Below, piece after piece: positions 9,863 through 18,299 of a DNA stretch of 64,000 nt. How positions within the stretch are numbered: position 1 is the first letter of the stretch; every line of letters begins with the position of its first letter. The stretch lies in NCBI GenBank assembly GCA_021787595.1, contig JAJYLQ010000005.1, positions 62,001 to 126,000 on the forward strand, read 5' to 3'. The position numbers were made by a program, and so were the translations under genes. Under the pieces are notes generated by a model, which worked only from the letters and a program-made list of their open reading frames with translations, ran no database searches and was not told where the DNA came from. Source of the DNA: Chloroflexota bacterium. Its GTDB lineage: Bacteria; Chloroflexota; Anaerolineae; Anaerolineales; Villigracilaceae.

Positions 9863-10924
9863 TTGGATTACAAAATCACTCTCCTCCCTGGCGACGGCAT
9901 CGGACCCGAAGTGGTCGGCGAAGCCGTGCGCGTGCTGGAAGTTATTGCAAGCAAATATCATCACACATTCCACTTCGCCGAACGATTGATGGGCGGCTGT
10001 TCCATTGATACATTCGGTTCATCGCTCGCGGATGAAACATTGGCCGATTGCAAATCTGCGGACGCGGTGTTGCTGGGCGCGGTTGGCGGACCGAAATGGG
10101 ATGATCCATCTGCGAAGGATCGCCCCGAACGCGGGCTGCTCGCGCTGCGAAAAGGACTTGGTGTGTTCGCGAATCTGCGTCCGGTGAAAGCGCATCCGGC
10201 GCTGATCGATTCGTCGCCGCTGAGGCCGGAGAAACTCAAAGACGTGGACATCATCGTGGTGCGCGAACTGACCGGCGGTTTGTACTTCGGCTGGCCGAAA
10301 GGACGCGACGTCAAAGACGGGCGCGAGCGCGCCGTAGATACGCTCGAATATTACGATTACGAAATCCGCCGCGTGATGGAGTTGGCTTTCAAGTTGGCGA
10401 AAGGAAGAAAGAAAAAAGTTACGTCCGTTGACAAAGCCAACGTTCTGGAATCATCGAGATTATGGCGGCAGATTGCGACTCAAATTGGCAAAGAAAATTC
10501 GGATATCCAGCTCGAACATGTTTTGGTGGATACCGCGTCGATGAAGTTGGTCACGGCTCCTGCGTCATTCGATGTGATCGTCACCGAGAACATGTTTGGC
10601 GATATTCTCACGGACGAGGCGTCCGTGTTGGCGGGATCCATGGGGATGCTGCCGTCGGCCAGTTTATCGGAGTCCGGTCCCGGTCTGTATGAGCCGACCC
10701 ACGGATCCGCGCCGGATATTGCAGGTAAAGGAATCGCTAATCCAATCGGGACGATTCTTTCGTCCGCAATGATGCTGCGCCATTCGTTCGAACTGGACAA
10801 CGAGGCGGCTTCCGTCGAAAACGCCGTGGACGAAGTCATCACCGATGGCTGCCGCACCGCGGACATCGGCGGCAAGTTAACAACCCGCCAAATGGCGGAT
10901 GAAGTTATCGAACGTTTACAGTAG
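9863..10924 (+). CDS. leuB: 3-isopropylmalate dehydrogenase
   Basis: NAD-dependent oxidative decarboxylase of the leucine pathway, 353 aa. Family marks are LLPGDGIGPEVV at the N-terminus, ELTGGLYFG, DKANVLE and ENMFGDILTDEAS..AGSMGMLPSASL. The start is probably TTG at 9863: GGAG lies 6 nt upstream and the protein then begins MDYKITLLPGDG; the in-frame TTG at 9851 overlaps that ribosome site. It may also oxidise methylmalate in the citramalate route (known for some family members; not shown here). Confidence 0.95.
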   Translation: MDYKITLLPGDGIGPEVVGEAVRVLEVIASKYHHTFHFAERLMGGCSIDTFGSSLADETLADCKSADAVLLGAVGGPKWDDPSAKDRPERGLLALRKGLGVFANLRPVKAHPALIDSSPLRPEKLKDVDIIVVRELTGGLYFGWPKGRDVKDGRERAVDTLEYYDYEIRRVMELAFKLAKGRKKKVTSVDKANVLESSRLWRQIATQIGKENSDIQLEHVLVDTASMKLVTAPASFDVIVTENMFGDILTDEASVLAGSMGMLPSASLSESGPGLYEPTHGSAPDIAGKGIANPIGTILSSAMMLRHSFELDNEAASVENAVDEVITDGCRTADIGGKLTTRQMADEVIERLQ

Positions 10925-10976
10925 GGGCACAGCGAGTCTTTTTGTGACTCAGTTAATAATCGTTCTGCTGTGCCCC
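10924..10976. promoter_or_regulatory. Hairpin between leuB and ilvE
   Basis: Arms GGGGCACAGC (10924-10933) and GCTGTGCCCC (10967-10976) are perfect complements, and an inner GAGTC/GACTC stem lies within. There is no T-run, so it is more likely a repeat or RNA-processing/stability structure than a terminator. Confidence 0.5.
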
Positions 10977-11002
10977 AACCAAAATAAAGAAGGAGAAAAA
11001 TT

Positions 11003-11971
11003 ATGGCAATGGAATCGAAGTACATCTGGATGAACGGCGAAATGCTGCCGTTCGAAAAAGCGACGCTGCATTTTCTGACGCCCGCGTTGCATTATGGCGC
11101 GGCGGTGTTCGAAGGTATTCGCTCCTATAACACGCCGAAAGGACCGGCCGTCTTTCGTTTGCGCGAACACGTCGAGCGGCTGTTTGATTCGGCGCGCGTG
11201 TTTGGCTTCCGTGAATTCCCGTGGACGGTGGATCAAGTTTGCGAAGCGATCAAACAGGTTGTGAAAGCCAATGACTTCAAGGATTGCTATGTTCGTCCGC
11301 TTCTTTATTTGGACGCGGGCGGCTGGAACCTGAACGTGGATTATGGCAGGCCGTCGCTGGCGATTGCTGCGTGGGAATGGGCAAATTATCTCGGCGAAGA
11401 AGCCTTGGCGAAGGGCATCCGCGCCAACATCTCATCGTTCACACGCCATCATCCGAACGTGATGATGACCAAAGCCAAGATCTCCGGCAACTACGCCAAC
11501 AGCTTTCTTGCCAAGACGGAATCGCAGCGGCTTGGATTCGAAGAAGCCATCATGCTGGACCCGCAGGGGTACGTCGCTGAATGCACGGGCGAGAATCTTT
11601 TCCTCGTGCGGAATGGAAAGTTGATCACGCCGTCCACCGCGCCGGTGCTGGAAGGCATCACGCGCGACGCGATCTTTACGATTGCAAAGGACTTGGGTTA
11701 CGAATTTGCCGAACAGCCGGTTTCGCGCGACCAGCTTTATGTGGCGGACGAAGTCTTCGTATGCGGGACCGCCGCCGAGTGCATCGGCTTGAGCGAGATT
11801 GACTTCCGCAGGATCGGCGATGGCAAGACCGGGCCCGTGACGCGCGCCATTCAAAAGGTTTATCACGAGGCGATCCGCGGCAGGGTGGCGAAGTATGAAA
11901 GCTGGTGCGATTACGTGGATGTGAGCCAGTCCATCAAGTTGTCGTTGGATACGCCTGCATCGGTCGAATAA
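11003..11971 (+). CDS. ilvE: Branched-chain amino-acid aminotransferase
   Basis: PLP fold-type IV transaminase for the last step to valine, leucine and isoleucine. The 322 aa protein has ALHYGAAVFEGIR near the N-terminus, the PLP lysine at K159 (MMTKAKISGNYANS), and ECTGENLFLVRNG with TPSTAPVLEGITR. ATG follows AAGGAGAAAAATT. It is the last gene of the operon; a strong terminator follows within 6 bp of the stop. Confidence 0.95.
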   Translation: MAMESKYIWMNGEMLPFEKATLHFLTPALHYGAAVFEGIRSYNTPKGPAVFRLREHVERLFDSARVFGFREFPWTVDQVCEAIKQVVKANDFKDCYVRPLLYLDAGGWNLNVDYGRPSLAIAAWEWANYLGEEALAKGIRANISSFTRHHPNVMMTKAKISGNYANSFLAKTESQRLGFEEAIMLDPQGYVAECTGENLFLVRNGKLITPSTAPVLEGITRDAIFTIAKDLGYEFAEQPVSRDQLYVADEVFVCGTAAECIGLSEIDFRRIGDGKTGPVTRAIQKVYHEAIRGRVAKYESWCDYVDVSQSIKLSLDTPASVE

Positions 11972-11976
11972 AAAGT

Positions 11977-12021
11977 AAAACGAGACTTCGGAAGTTTCCA
12001 AAACTTCCGAAGTCTCGTTTT
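11977..12021 (+). terminator. Rho-independent terminator of the ilv-leu operon
   Basis: A 21-bp perfect stem (arms 11977-11997 and 12001-12021, starting AAAACGAGACTTCGG) with a 3-nt loop; the right arm ends in TTTT. The flanking A/T runs make it potentially bidirectional. The following 260 bp up to the heme O synthase gene show no gene or clear site. Confidence 0.85.
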
Positions 12022-12280
12022 CAATCGGGCGCGCCGTTTTGTTTCGCTGGCTGAAATCCTGCCTCGTCTCTTGGAAGCCCGCTCATACTCAAAGATCGGC
12101 GCATCAGCCCGCAGGACTTCCAAACATCGAGCAGGCGGCTTGAGCATTTGTTTTTATTAACCAATTTTGATGAACGTCAATAAGTCAATTGTCATGGCAT
12201 AAGCGAATGGTCGGGAACGCCTGCCGCGCATGAAATAATTCTTTTGTGTGGAGTGTGTTGGAGCGCGCACGTTCGAAAGA

Positions 12281-13171
12281 TCATAACCGGTAGGGGATGA
12301 TCAATAACATCGTGCAAAGCATATAAAGCGACGCGTACTTGTACAATCGCAAATTGGTTTTGTCGGAGGGGCGAAAGACGACCGTCGCCGCGAGGAAGAG
12401 CAGGACCGCGCTCAGGACGATGATCAGGGCCAGGACGCCCTCCGCCACTCCGATCCAGATCGAAGCGACGCTCATTGCCAGCGCGGCGATGATGCTGGAA
12501 ACGGCAATCGTCAGGCGCGTGAATTCGGTCCCGTATGTCGAAGGAAAGGTCGGCACGCCCGCGGCCCTGTAATCATCGAAGAATTTCAGGCTGAACGTCA
12601 GCGTGTGAGTCGGAATCCAAAAGAGAATCGCGGAGGCGAGCAAAATGCCGATCGGATCGATCCGCCCGACCGCGAGAACGCGCCCCGATAGGATCGGCAT
12701 GGCGCCCGAAATTCCTCCCCAAACGATGGACCAGCAGGTGCGCCGCTTCAACCACATGCTGTAAACAACCACGTCGAAAAACAATCCCGCAAAAACGACA
12801 ACGCCATAGAAAGGATTTGCGAACAATGCCCAACCCACACCGATGACCGAAACCACGATGCCAAGCCACAAAACTTCTGTTGACTTGACCTGTCCTGCGG
12901 AAGTCGGGCGCCTGTGAGTCCGCTTCATCTTCGCATCAATGTCACGATCCCACCACATATTCAAGATGGTCGAGCCGCTGATCGCCAGGAACAGACTCGG
13001 GATCATCTGGAGGAAATCGTTCCAGCGGATTGCGGCATGTGCACTCAAATAACCTGCCAGGCCGGTCATCAACAATAAACCGGTTTGCAGGGATTTGGTC
13101 AGTGCCCAATATGAGCTGATTTTTGCTTTCAGGGAAGAAACAGGCCAACGCGGCCGGGCAGTGGCAGACAT
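12281..13171 (-). CDS. ctaB: Protoheme IX farnesyltransferase (heme O synthase)
   Basis: UbiA-family membrane prenyltransferase that turns heme B into heme O for heme-copper oxidases. The diagnostic motif NMWWDRDIDAKMKRTHRRP lies near residues 70-90, and a second Asp-rich loop has FFDDYRAAGVP. Several hydrophobic segments follow the UbiA pattern. The ATG at 13171 has AGGAG six bases upstream; a longer frame to 13213 lacks a ribosome site. No oxidase genes are adjacent. It implies a respiratory terminal oxidase elsewhere. Confidence 0.9.
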   Translation of the reverse strand: MSATARPRWPVSSLKAKISSYWALTKSLQTGLLLMTGLAGYLSAHAAIRWNDFLQMIPSLFLAISGSTILNMWWDRDIDAKMKRTHRRPTSAGQVKSTEVLWLGIVVSVIGVGWALFANPFYGVVVFAGLFFDVVVYSMWLKRRTCWSIVWGGISGAMPILSGRVLAVGRIDPIGILLASAILFWIPTHTLTFSLKFFDDYRAAGVPTFPSTYGTEFTRLTIAVSSIIAALAMSVASIWIGVAEGVLALIIVLSAVLLFLAATVVFRPSDKTNLRLYKYASLYMLCTMLLIIPYRL

Positions 13172-13240
13172 GGATACTCCTAATGTGATTGGCGTGGAAC
13201 AAAGATGGTTCAATTGTACCGCGCCCGGGAATCCAAACGA

Positions 13241-14554
13241 CTAGGAAATGGATAAGTCCCTTCGAAGCAAATCGTCCGCCGCCTCTCTCTGGACGATGAG
13301 GCGGGCGCGGCTTTCATCGAGCCAGATCACCGCCGGACGCCGCGCGCCGTTGTAGTTGCCTGCCATGCTCAATTGGTACGCGCCGCTGGCGGGAACCGCG
13401 ATCAATTCACCCTCCTCGATTTTCGGCATGAGCAAACCCTCGATGAGAACATCGCCCGATTCGCAATACGGCCCCGCAATGGAGACGCGTTCGGTCATTT
13501 CCCGGCCCAAACCGGATGCCGGTAAACAGGAATATCTTGCACCGTACAATGCGGGCCGCGGATTATCAGCCATGCCGCCGTCAATCAGCAGCCACGTTTT
13601 GTCGCCGCGCCGCTTTACCGCGCCGACGCGGTAAATTGCCACGCCGGCGCGCGCGATCAAGCTTCGTCCCGGTTCGAGGTGCAGATGAGGAAGAGCCAGG
13701 CCGCGTTGTTTACATCCGCGAATCACGCTCTCTGAAACGGCGCGGACATAATCCTCGATTTTCGGCTGAGGCAATTCATCTTCGTGATATGCCGCGCCCC
13801 ATCCGCCCCCCGGACAAAAATGCCAGTTGCCTGCGAGGCCGATTTGCCGGACCAAATCGAGCGCGAGGGAAATGGCTGGCAAAAGAGGAGATGGGTCGCG
13901 AAAGTTCGAACCTTGATGAAAATGAATTCCATTCAGTGGCAAATGATTATCCTTGCAAAACGCGGCGGCCCGCATGATTTCATCGGCGGTCATTCCAAAC
14001 TTGCTGTCGTGCTGGCCGGTTTGGGTGTAGGCATGATGAGTCTCGACGGCCAGTCCCGGCTGCAGGCGAAGCCAGAGATCAGGCCGCGGAGATTGGCGGG
14101 CAGGGAATAGTTTTGCGATGTGACGAAGCTCGGTGGGATTGTCAACGACGATTGTGCCTGCGTGTTGAATGGCGGATTCGAGGTCGTTCGCCGATTTGTT
14201 GACACCGTGAACCAATCTTCGTTCGCGCGGGATGTTTCCCGCCGCTGCGATGACAATTTCGCCTTCACCCGTGCAGTCCGCCCACAGTTGATTTTGCCGG
14301 GCCCATTCGGCGATGGCTTTGCAGAAGAATGCCTTGCCCGCATAAGTGATGTCTGACGATCCGGGATAATTTGCATTCGACGCCGTCCGATACGCGGTGA
14401 CGGAAGCGTCCATCGTGGCGCGGTCATAAATATATAGCGGAGTCCCGTAATCGTCCGCGAGCGAAGCGGCGTTGTGTCCCGCAATGGAAAGCGAATCGTT
14501 TGCGATCTTTGCCGTATCAGGAAATAAATCAAGTCGTTTCATGTTTTGACGCAT
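13241..14554 (-). CDS. lysA: Diaminopimelate decarboxylase
   Basis: PLP-dependent alanine-racemase-fold enzyme making lysine from meso-diaminopimelate. The 437 aa sequence shows the PLP-lysine region ITYAGKAFFCKAIAEW, HFHQGSN, CPGGGWGAAY, EPGRSL and the second-subunit motif GPYCESGDVL. Two near ATGs (14554, 14542) are possible; the first has a GAAGAGA stretch just upstream. It may be followed in a unit by ctaB, since the genes are 69 bp apart on the same strand. Confidence 0.93.
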   Translation of the reverse strand: MRQNMKRLDLFPDTAKIANDSLSIAGHNAASLADDYGTPLYIYDRATMDASVTAYRTASNANYPGSSDITYAGKAFFCKAIAEWARQNQLWADCTGEGEIVIAAAGNIPRERRLVHGVNKSANDLESAIQHAGTIVVDNPTELRHIAKLFPARQSPRPDLWLRLQPGLAVETHHAYTQTGQHDSKFGMTADEIMRAAAFCKDNHLPLNGIHFHQGSNFRDPSPLLPAISLALDLVRQIGLAGNWHFCPGGGWGAAYHEDELPQPKIEDYVRAVSESVIRGCKQRGLALPHLHLEPGRSLIARAGVAIYRVGAVKRRGDKTWLLIDGGMADNPRPALYGARYSCLPASGLGREMTERVSIAGPYCESGDVLIEGLLMPKIEEGELIAVPASGAYQLSMAGNYNGARRPAVIWLDESRARLIVQREAADDLLRRDLSIS

Positions 14555-14584
14555 GTTCTCTTCATCCCCTGGCGTTGAATCAAT

Positions 14585-14962
14585 CTATTGTCCAAAAAAC
14601 AGATTCCACCAGACCTGCCAGTTGGACATCTGCGTTGGCGTCGGCGTTGGATCCAGATTTTGGATTGGCGCGGCTCCCGGCTTCCCAATCGGGACAACGG
14701 GCTGGTCGCCGGGCTGGACTTCATGTCCTTCTCCACGCGCCCACTCCTCGACGGCGCCGTCCGAACCCGTGTACGCGACCTGGGTCTGCAGCGCGGCTTG
14801 CGTCTGCGTGACTTGAGTCGCCTGTACGCTGAGAATGCCTTCCTGTCTCTTCAACCGGTCGAGTTCCTCGACGCGGGAATTAAAATCTATGACCATTAAT
14901 ATCAGCACCAGGATGCCGAAGAAAATTGCCACGCGGCGCGCGTTGATTGGGAAGCGGTCCAT
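14585..14962 (-). CDS. Septum formation initiator (FtsB/DivIC-like)
   Basis: A 125-residue bitopic membrane protein: short N-terminal cytoplasmic part, one membrane segment (about 11-27, VAIFFGILVLILMVIDF), then a heptad-like region (SRVEELDRLKRQEGILSVQATQV) typical of FtsB/DivIC proteins that link FtsL and FtsQ at the division site. A Pro/Thr-rich linker and an aromatic C-terminus (WQVWWNLFF) follow. Family assignment rests on layout and length, with weak sequence signal. It lies upstream of lysA on the same strand. Confidence 0.7.
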   Translation of the reverse strand: MDRFPINARRVAIFFGILVLILMVIDFNSRVEELDRLKRQEGILSVQATQVTQTQAALQTQVAYTGSDGAVEEWARGEGHEVQPGDQPVVPIGKPGAAPIQNLDPTPTPTQMSNWQVWWNLFFGQ

Positions 14963-15129
14963 TTTTTTATCTTATCACAACCTGTTTCGTTTGTGCGGCT
15001 GCATGGAAGGCGGACCATGCCGCCGGATCTGTGCCTGTCGGTGCGGTAACTTTTCTTCATGAATCGTGTCTTGTAAGTGAAATGGATCAGGCTGCATTAC
15101 TATTGATGTTTACAAAAGTCAGTTAAGGG

Positions 15130-15262
15130 ATGTCACGCTGAGGGAGCGCACTTCCCTGCACTTGCGCGCAGGGCAAGTGTGCGACCGAAGAGTCTCGTAT
15201 TTCGGACGAGAGACCCTTCGCTCGCCCCTTCACTCCGTTCAGGGCTTCGGCTCAGGGTGACA
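15130..15262. repeat. MITE-like element, TGTCACGCTGAG termini
   Basis: Terminal inverted repeats ATGTCACGCTGAG and CTCAGGGTGACAT bound a 133-bp element with inner complementary parts (GAGTCTCG, CGAGAGAC). Its GCTCAGGG/CTTCG words recur at 26691-26774, 45000-45099, and inside the RodZ-like and rimO genes. Confidence 0.75.
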
Positions 15263-15403
15263 TCAACCAATTTATATGAATGTCAATACAATACCTTCAC
15301 CAATGCGGTATCGGGAGCAGCGAATGTAGGGACAATTTGGCAAATTGTCCCACAAATGGCGAAGGTATTGAATAAGAGTTCGTAAAAATATAAATCCCCT
15401 CGA

Positions 15404-15536
15404 CGGTCAACGAAGCGAGGTCGTTGCGAAGCAATCTCCAGCCAGGTATAAACAGGATTTTTCAAGTTCCGGGAGATTGCCTGCCAGAGGCATCGCCTGC
15501 GGCGTACTGCGTGAGCATCGCGATCACAACGGCATG
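15404..15536. repeat. GTCATTGCGAG-family element, degenerate
   Basis: Contains GAGGTCGTTGCGAAGCAATC and a complementary GGGAGATTGCC with a GC-rich tail. A decayed copy of the family seen intact at 5765-5834. Confidence 0.55.
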
Positions 15537-15663
15537 AGGGAAATTATTTATTTATGGACCCTCATGGGTTCTTCCAGATATTGATTTTCAATATCTGCTG
15601 CCTTATACTAACCAGGGTTTTATAATTGTCGGCTTTACAGGTGATTTTTGGAGGCAGGAAAAA

Positions 15664-17502
15664 ATGATGTCGAAACGGACTGTTGTTGCGCTGGCGGCGG
15701 CATACCTTGTTCTTGTGTCAGTCGTATTCCTTTCTGACCAGGTGTTGCAGCGCCTGTTCCCCGCAGTAGTACCGTTATCTCGTTTGGTCGTTTACCGAGG
15801 AATTATCTTCGCCGTATTTTTGGGGGCGTTCATGTATGGGATCGTCGTGATCTTCATGCGAGTGATCAAAAAGGAAAAAGCTGCCCGGGAGGATGTCGAA
15901 AAGGATCTGAGCCGCCAGATTTCCTACACGGCTGCGTTGTCCCAGGCGATCACGGAAACGAATTCAAGGCTCGATCCCATTGTCGTTCAGGATTTCATTT
16001 GCAAGGAAATGGTGTCGGCACTGGGCGTCAATGCCGCCGTACTGACCATTTATGAACCGCACCGCGGCGTGGCTGAACTGGCGAGCGCCTACGGTTTGCC
16101 GAAAGAATTCAGTCACGATTTCCGACCGGCGCCTTTTGCCGCGAACGCGGCTCATCTGGTCGCATGCAATGATCCCATCGTTGTATTTTCGGACGACAAG
16201 GATCTATCCGATCTGCCCAATAGTGACCTGTATCGCAAACAGAATTTCAGCGCGCTTGCCTATCTCCCCCTTCATCATGAAGATGACCTGCTTGGCGAGC
16301 TTGTGATCATCCTGTTCCGCGCCGGAAATGAATTTACGTCCGACCAGCTTGCCCTGTTCAAGACCTTCGGGGATCAGATCTCGGTCACGATGCGCAACTC
16401 GCGGCTTCGGGCGGATATTCAGGATAACAGGCGAAAGCTGGATGCCCTTCGCACAGGCGACCTCGCCATTCTTTCGAGTCTCGATCTCAATTTGACGCTG
16501 AGGATATTCCTCCAGCAGGTGGTTTCGGAATTACAGGTCCATGCCGTGGATGTCCTGTTCCTGAACAACGCCACCCAGATGCTTGAGTATGCCGCGGGCC
16601 TTGGTTTTCAAAGCGGAAAAATCAAGGAGACGCGCATCCGGCTGGGGGAAGGCCGCGCAGGCAAGGTGGCTTTGGAGAGACGCAGTATTTATCTTCCCGA
16701 TTTCCAGCATGGACCGTCTTTCACGCGCAGACACATGATCGAATCGGAGGGATTTGTAACTTATTTCGGAGTTCCACTGGTTGCGAAAGGCCAGCTCAAA
16801 GGCGTGTTGGAAGTCTTCCACCGTTCCCCGTTTTATCCAAGCGATCAGTGGTTGTCTTTCCTTGAGACATTGGCCGGGCAGGCCTCGATTGCCATTGATA
16901 ACGCTTCGCTTTATTCCAATTTGCAGCACTCCAATATGGACCTCATGACTGCCTACGACCGGACGCTGGAAGGCTGGTCGCGGGCCCTGGATTTGCGCGA
17001 TCAGGGCACGGAAGGTCATACGCTGCGGGTTACGGAATTGTGTCTGCAATTGGCCCAAACCATGAACATCGGTGAAAATGAACTTGTCAATATTCGGCGC
17101 GGGGCATTGCTGCACGACATCGGCAAGATGGGAGTGCCGGACGATATTCTTCACAAGGCCGGCAGGTTGACCGATGAAGAATCCAGGATCATGCGGAATC
17201 ATCCCGCTGCCGCGTTCGAAATGTTGTCGCCCATCAATTATCTGAATTCCGCGCTGGACATTCCCTATTGCCATCACGAAAAATGGGATGGCAGCGGTTA
17301 CCCGCGCGGGCTGAAGGGCGAGACCATTCCATTGGCTGCGCGCATCTTCGCAGTGGCGGATGTTTGGGATGCCATGACCTCGGAGCGCCCCTACCGGCCG
17401 GCCCTGCCGAAAGCGGAGGCCGCGCAATATATCCGCGAGCAGGCGGGCAGGCATTTCGATCCCCGGATCGTGGATGTTTTCCTGAGCATGATGGCACAGT
17501 AA
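15664..17502 (+). CDS. Membrane GAF-GAF-HD-GYP protein
   Basis: Probable cyclic di-GMP phosphodiesterase or signalling protein, 612 aa. Two N-terminal membrane segments (about 7-25 and 43-66) are followed by a short helical linker, two GAF-like domains (about 105-255 and 275-420) and a C-terminal HD-GYP domain (about 435-610). The catalytic HD is in LLHDIGKMGVPDDIL; HHEKWDGSGYPRGLKG carries the GYP signature. All metal-binding His/Asp motifs look intact. The start has GGAGG upstream. No GGDEF protein is adjacent; the GAF ligand cannot be inferred. Confidence 0.88.
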   Translation: MMSKRTVVALAAAYLVLVSVVFLSDQVLQRLFPAVVPLSRLVVYRGIIFAVFLGAFMYGIVVIFMRVIKKEKAAREDVEKDLSRQISYTAALSQAITETNSRLDPIVVQDFICKEMVSALGVNAAVLTIYEPHRGVAELASAYGLPKEFSHDFRPAPFAANAAHLVACNDPIVVFSDDKDLSDLPNSDLYRKQNFSALAYLPLHHEDDLLGELVIILFRAGNEFTSDQLALFKTFGDQISVTMRNSRLRADIQDNRRKLDALRTGDLAILSSLDLNLTLRIFLQQVVSELQVHAVDVLFLNNATQMLEYAAGLGFQSGKIKETRIRLGEGRAGKVALERRSIYLPDFQHGPSFTRRHMIESEGFVTYFGVPLVAKGQLKGVLEVFHRSPFYPSDQWLSFLETLAGQASIAIDNASLYSNLQHSNMDLMTAYDRTLEGWSRALDLRDQGTEGHTLRVTELCLQLAQTMNIGENELVNIRRGALLHDIGKMGVPDDILHKAGRLTDEESRIMRNHPAAAFEMLSPINYLNSALDIPYCHHEKWDGSGYPRGLKGETIPLAARIFAVADVWDAMTSERPYRPALPKAEAAQYIREQAGRHFDPRIVDVFLSMMAQ

Positions 17503-17508
17503 AAAAGG

Positions 17509-17537
17509 TTGGCAATCATGACACTCTCTGGTACAAT
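17509..17537 (+). promoter_or_regulatory. Sigma-70-like promoter for rplI
   Basis: TTGGCA (17509-17514) and TACAAT (17532-17537) are separated by 17 bp, just after the HD-GYP stop. It leaves a leader of about 130 nt before the L9 start. Confidence 0.65.
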
Positions 17538-17675
17538 CCTGCCCCGCTGGATGTAGTACCCTTCATTCAGCAAATTCCATCCACAGATTTAGCAGACATC
17601 GTATCGAAAGTATTACGTGGAAAAATGAAATCTGCCAAATCCGCGGACAATCCTGCCAGAAAGGGCTTGAAGAAA

Positions 17676-18248
17676 ATGAAAGTATTGCTCATCAAGGACG
17701 TTTACAAATTGGGCCGCGCCGGCGACGTAAAGAAAGTCGCAGACGGATATGGACGCAACTTCCTGCTCCCGCAGGGACTGGCCGTGTTAGCCACGCCGGG
17801 CGCGATGAAGCAGGCCGAGAAGATCAAGGGCCAGGCCGAAGGCAAGCGTGCCGCGCTGAATAGCGAACTGAAAGATCTGGCCGATCACATCAACGGCGTC
17901 ATGCTGACATTTGCCGCCAAAGCCGGCGAAACCGGCAAGTTATACGGCTCGATCACCACGCAGGATGTCGCCAGCGCGATCATGGAGCAGACCAAATACG
18001 AGGTCAAGCGCCAGCAGATTGACATGCAGCCCATCCGCGAGATCGGCGAATTCAAAGCGCACGTCCGCCTGACGATTGACCTGATCCCCGAAATCAAGAT
18101 CATTGTCCATCGCGAGGGCGAGGCCGCTGAAGCTGAAGCGCCCGCCGAAGAAACCAAAACCGGAGTGAAACCCAAACGAGCGCCGCACCCGCGCGGGAAA
18201 GTCGAAGAGGCCGAAGCCGCGCCCGCGGAAGAGGCGAACGCCGAATAA
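17676..18248 (+). CDS. rplI: 50S ribosomal protein L9
   Basis: L9 binds 23S rRNA at the base of the L1 stalk. The family N-terminus is clear (MKVLLIKDVYKLGRAGDVKK, then VADGYGRNFLLPQGLA). At 190 aa it is about 40 residues longer than typical L9: after the C-terminal domain comes a Glu/Ala/Pro-rich tail with a basic patch (KPKRAPHPRGK), probably disordered. The ATG at 17676 fits the family start; an in-frame ATG 17 codons upstream is possible. rpsF/ssb/rpsR, common L9 neighbours, are absent here. Confidence 0.93.
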   Translation: MKVLLIKDVYKLGRAGDVKKVADGYGRNFLLPQGLAVLATPGAMKQAEKIKGQAEGKRAALNSELKDLADHINGVMLTFAAKAGETGKLYGSITTQDVASAIMEQTKYEVKRQQIDMQPIREIGEFKAHVRLTIDLIPEIKIIVHREGEAAEAEAPAEETKTGVKPKRAPHPRGKVEEAEAAPAEEANAE

Positions 18249-18255
18249 TCAAGTC

Positions 18256-18281
18256 ATCACCGGCTCGAGTGGGCCGGTGAT
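18256..18281 (+). terminator. Hairpin after rplI
   Basis: A 9-bp perfect stem ATCACCGGC/GCCGGTGAT with an 8-nt loop, 7 bp after the rplI stop. Only a weak T stretch follows (GTGTTAAAA), so termination is uncertain. A TAAAAT box at 18286-18291 just beyond may serve the next gene. Confidence 0.4.
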
Positions 18282-18299
18282 GTGTTAAAATAACGCAGT

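Larger units (their letters stand above)
14963..15663. other. 700-bp gene-free region rich in repeats
   Basis: Divergent gap between the FtsB-like gene and the HD-GYP gene. No supported ORF. It holds two palindromic elements (15130-15262, 15404-15536). AT-richer sequence just before 15664 includes GGAGG at 15651-15655, the likely ribosome site of the HD-GYP gene. Confidence 0.7.

Noticed and set aside
12022-12280. Possible small gene or RNA after the ilvE terminator
   Set aside because: No frame with a start signal and no structure beyond random; left as unassigned.
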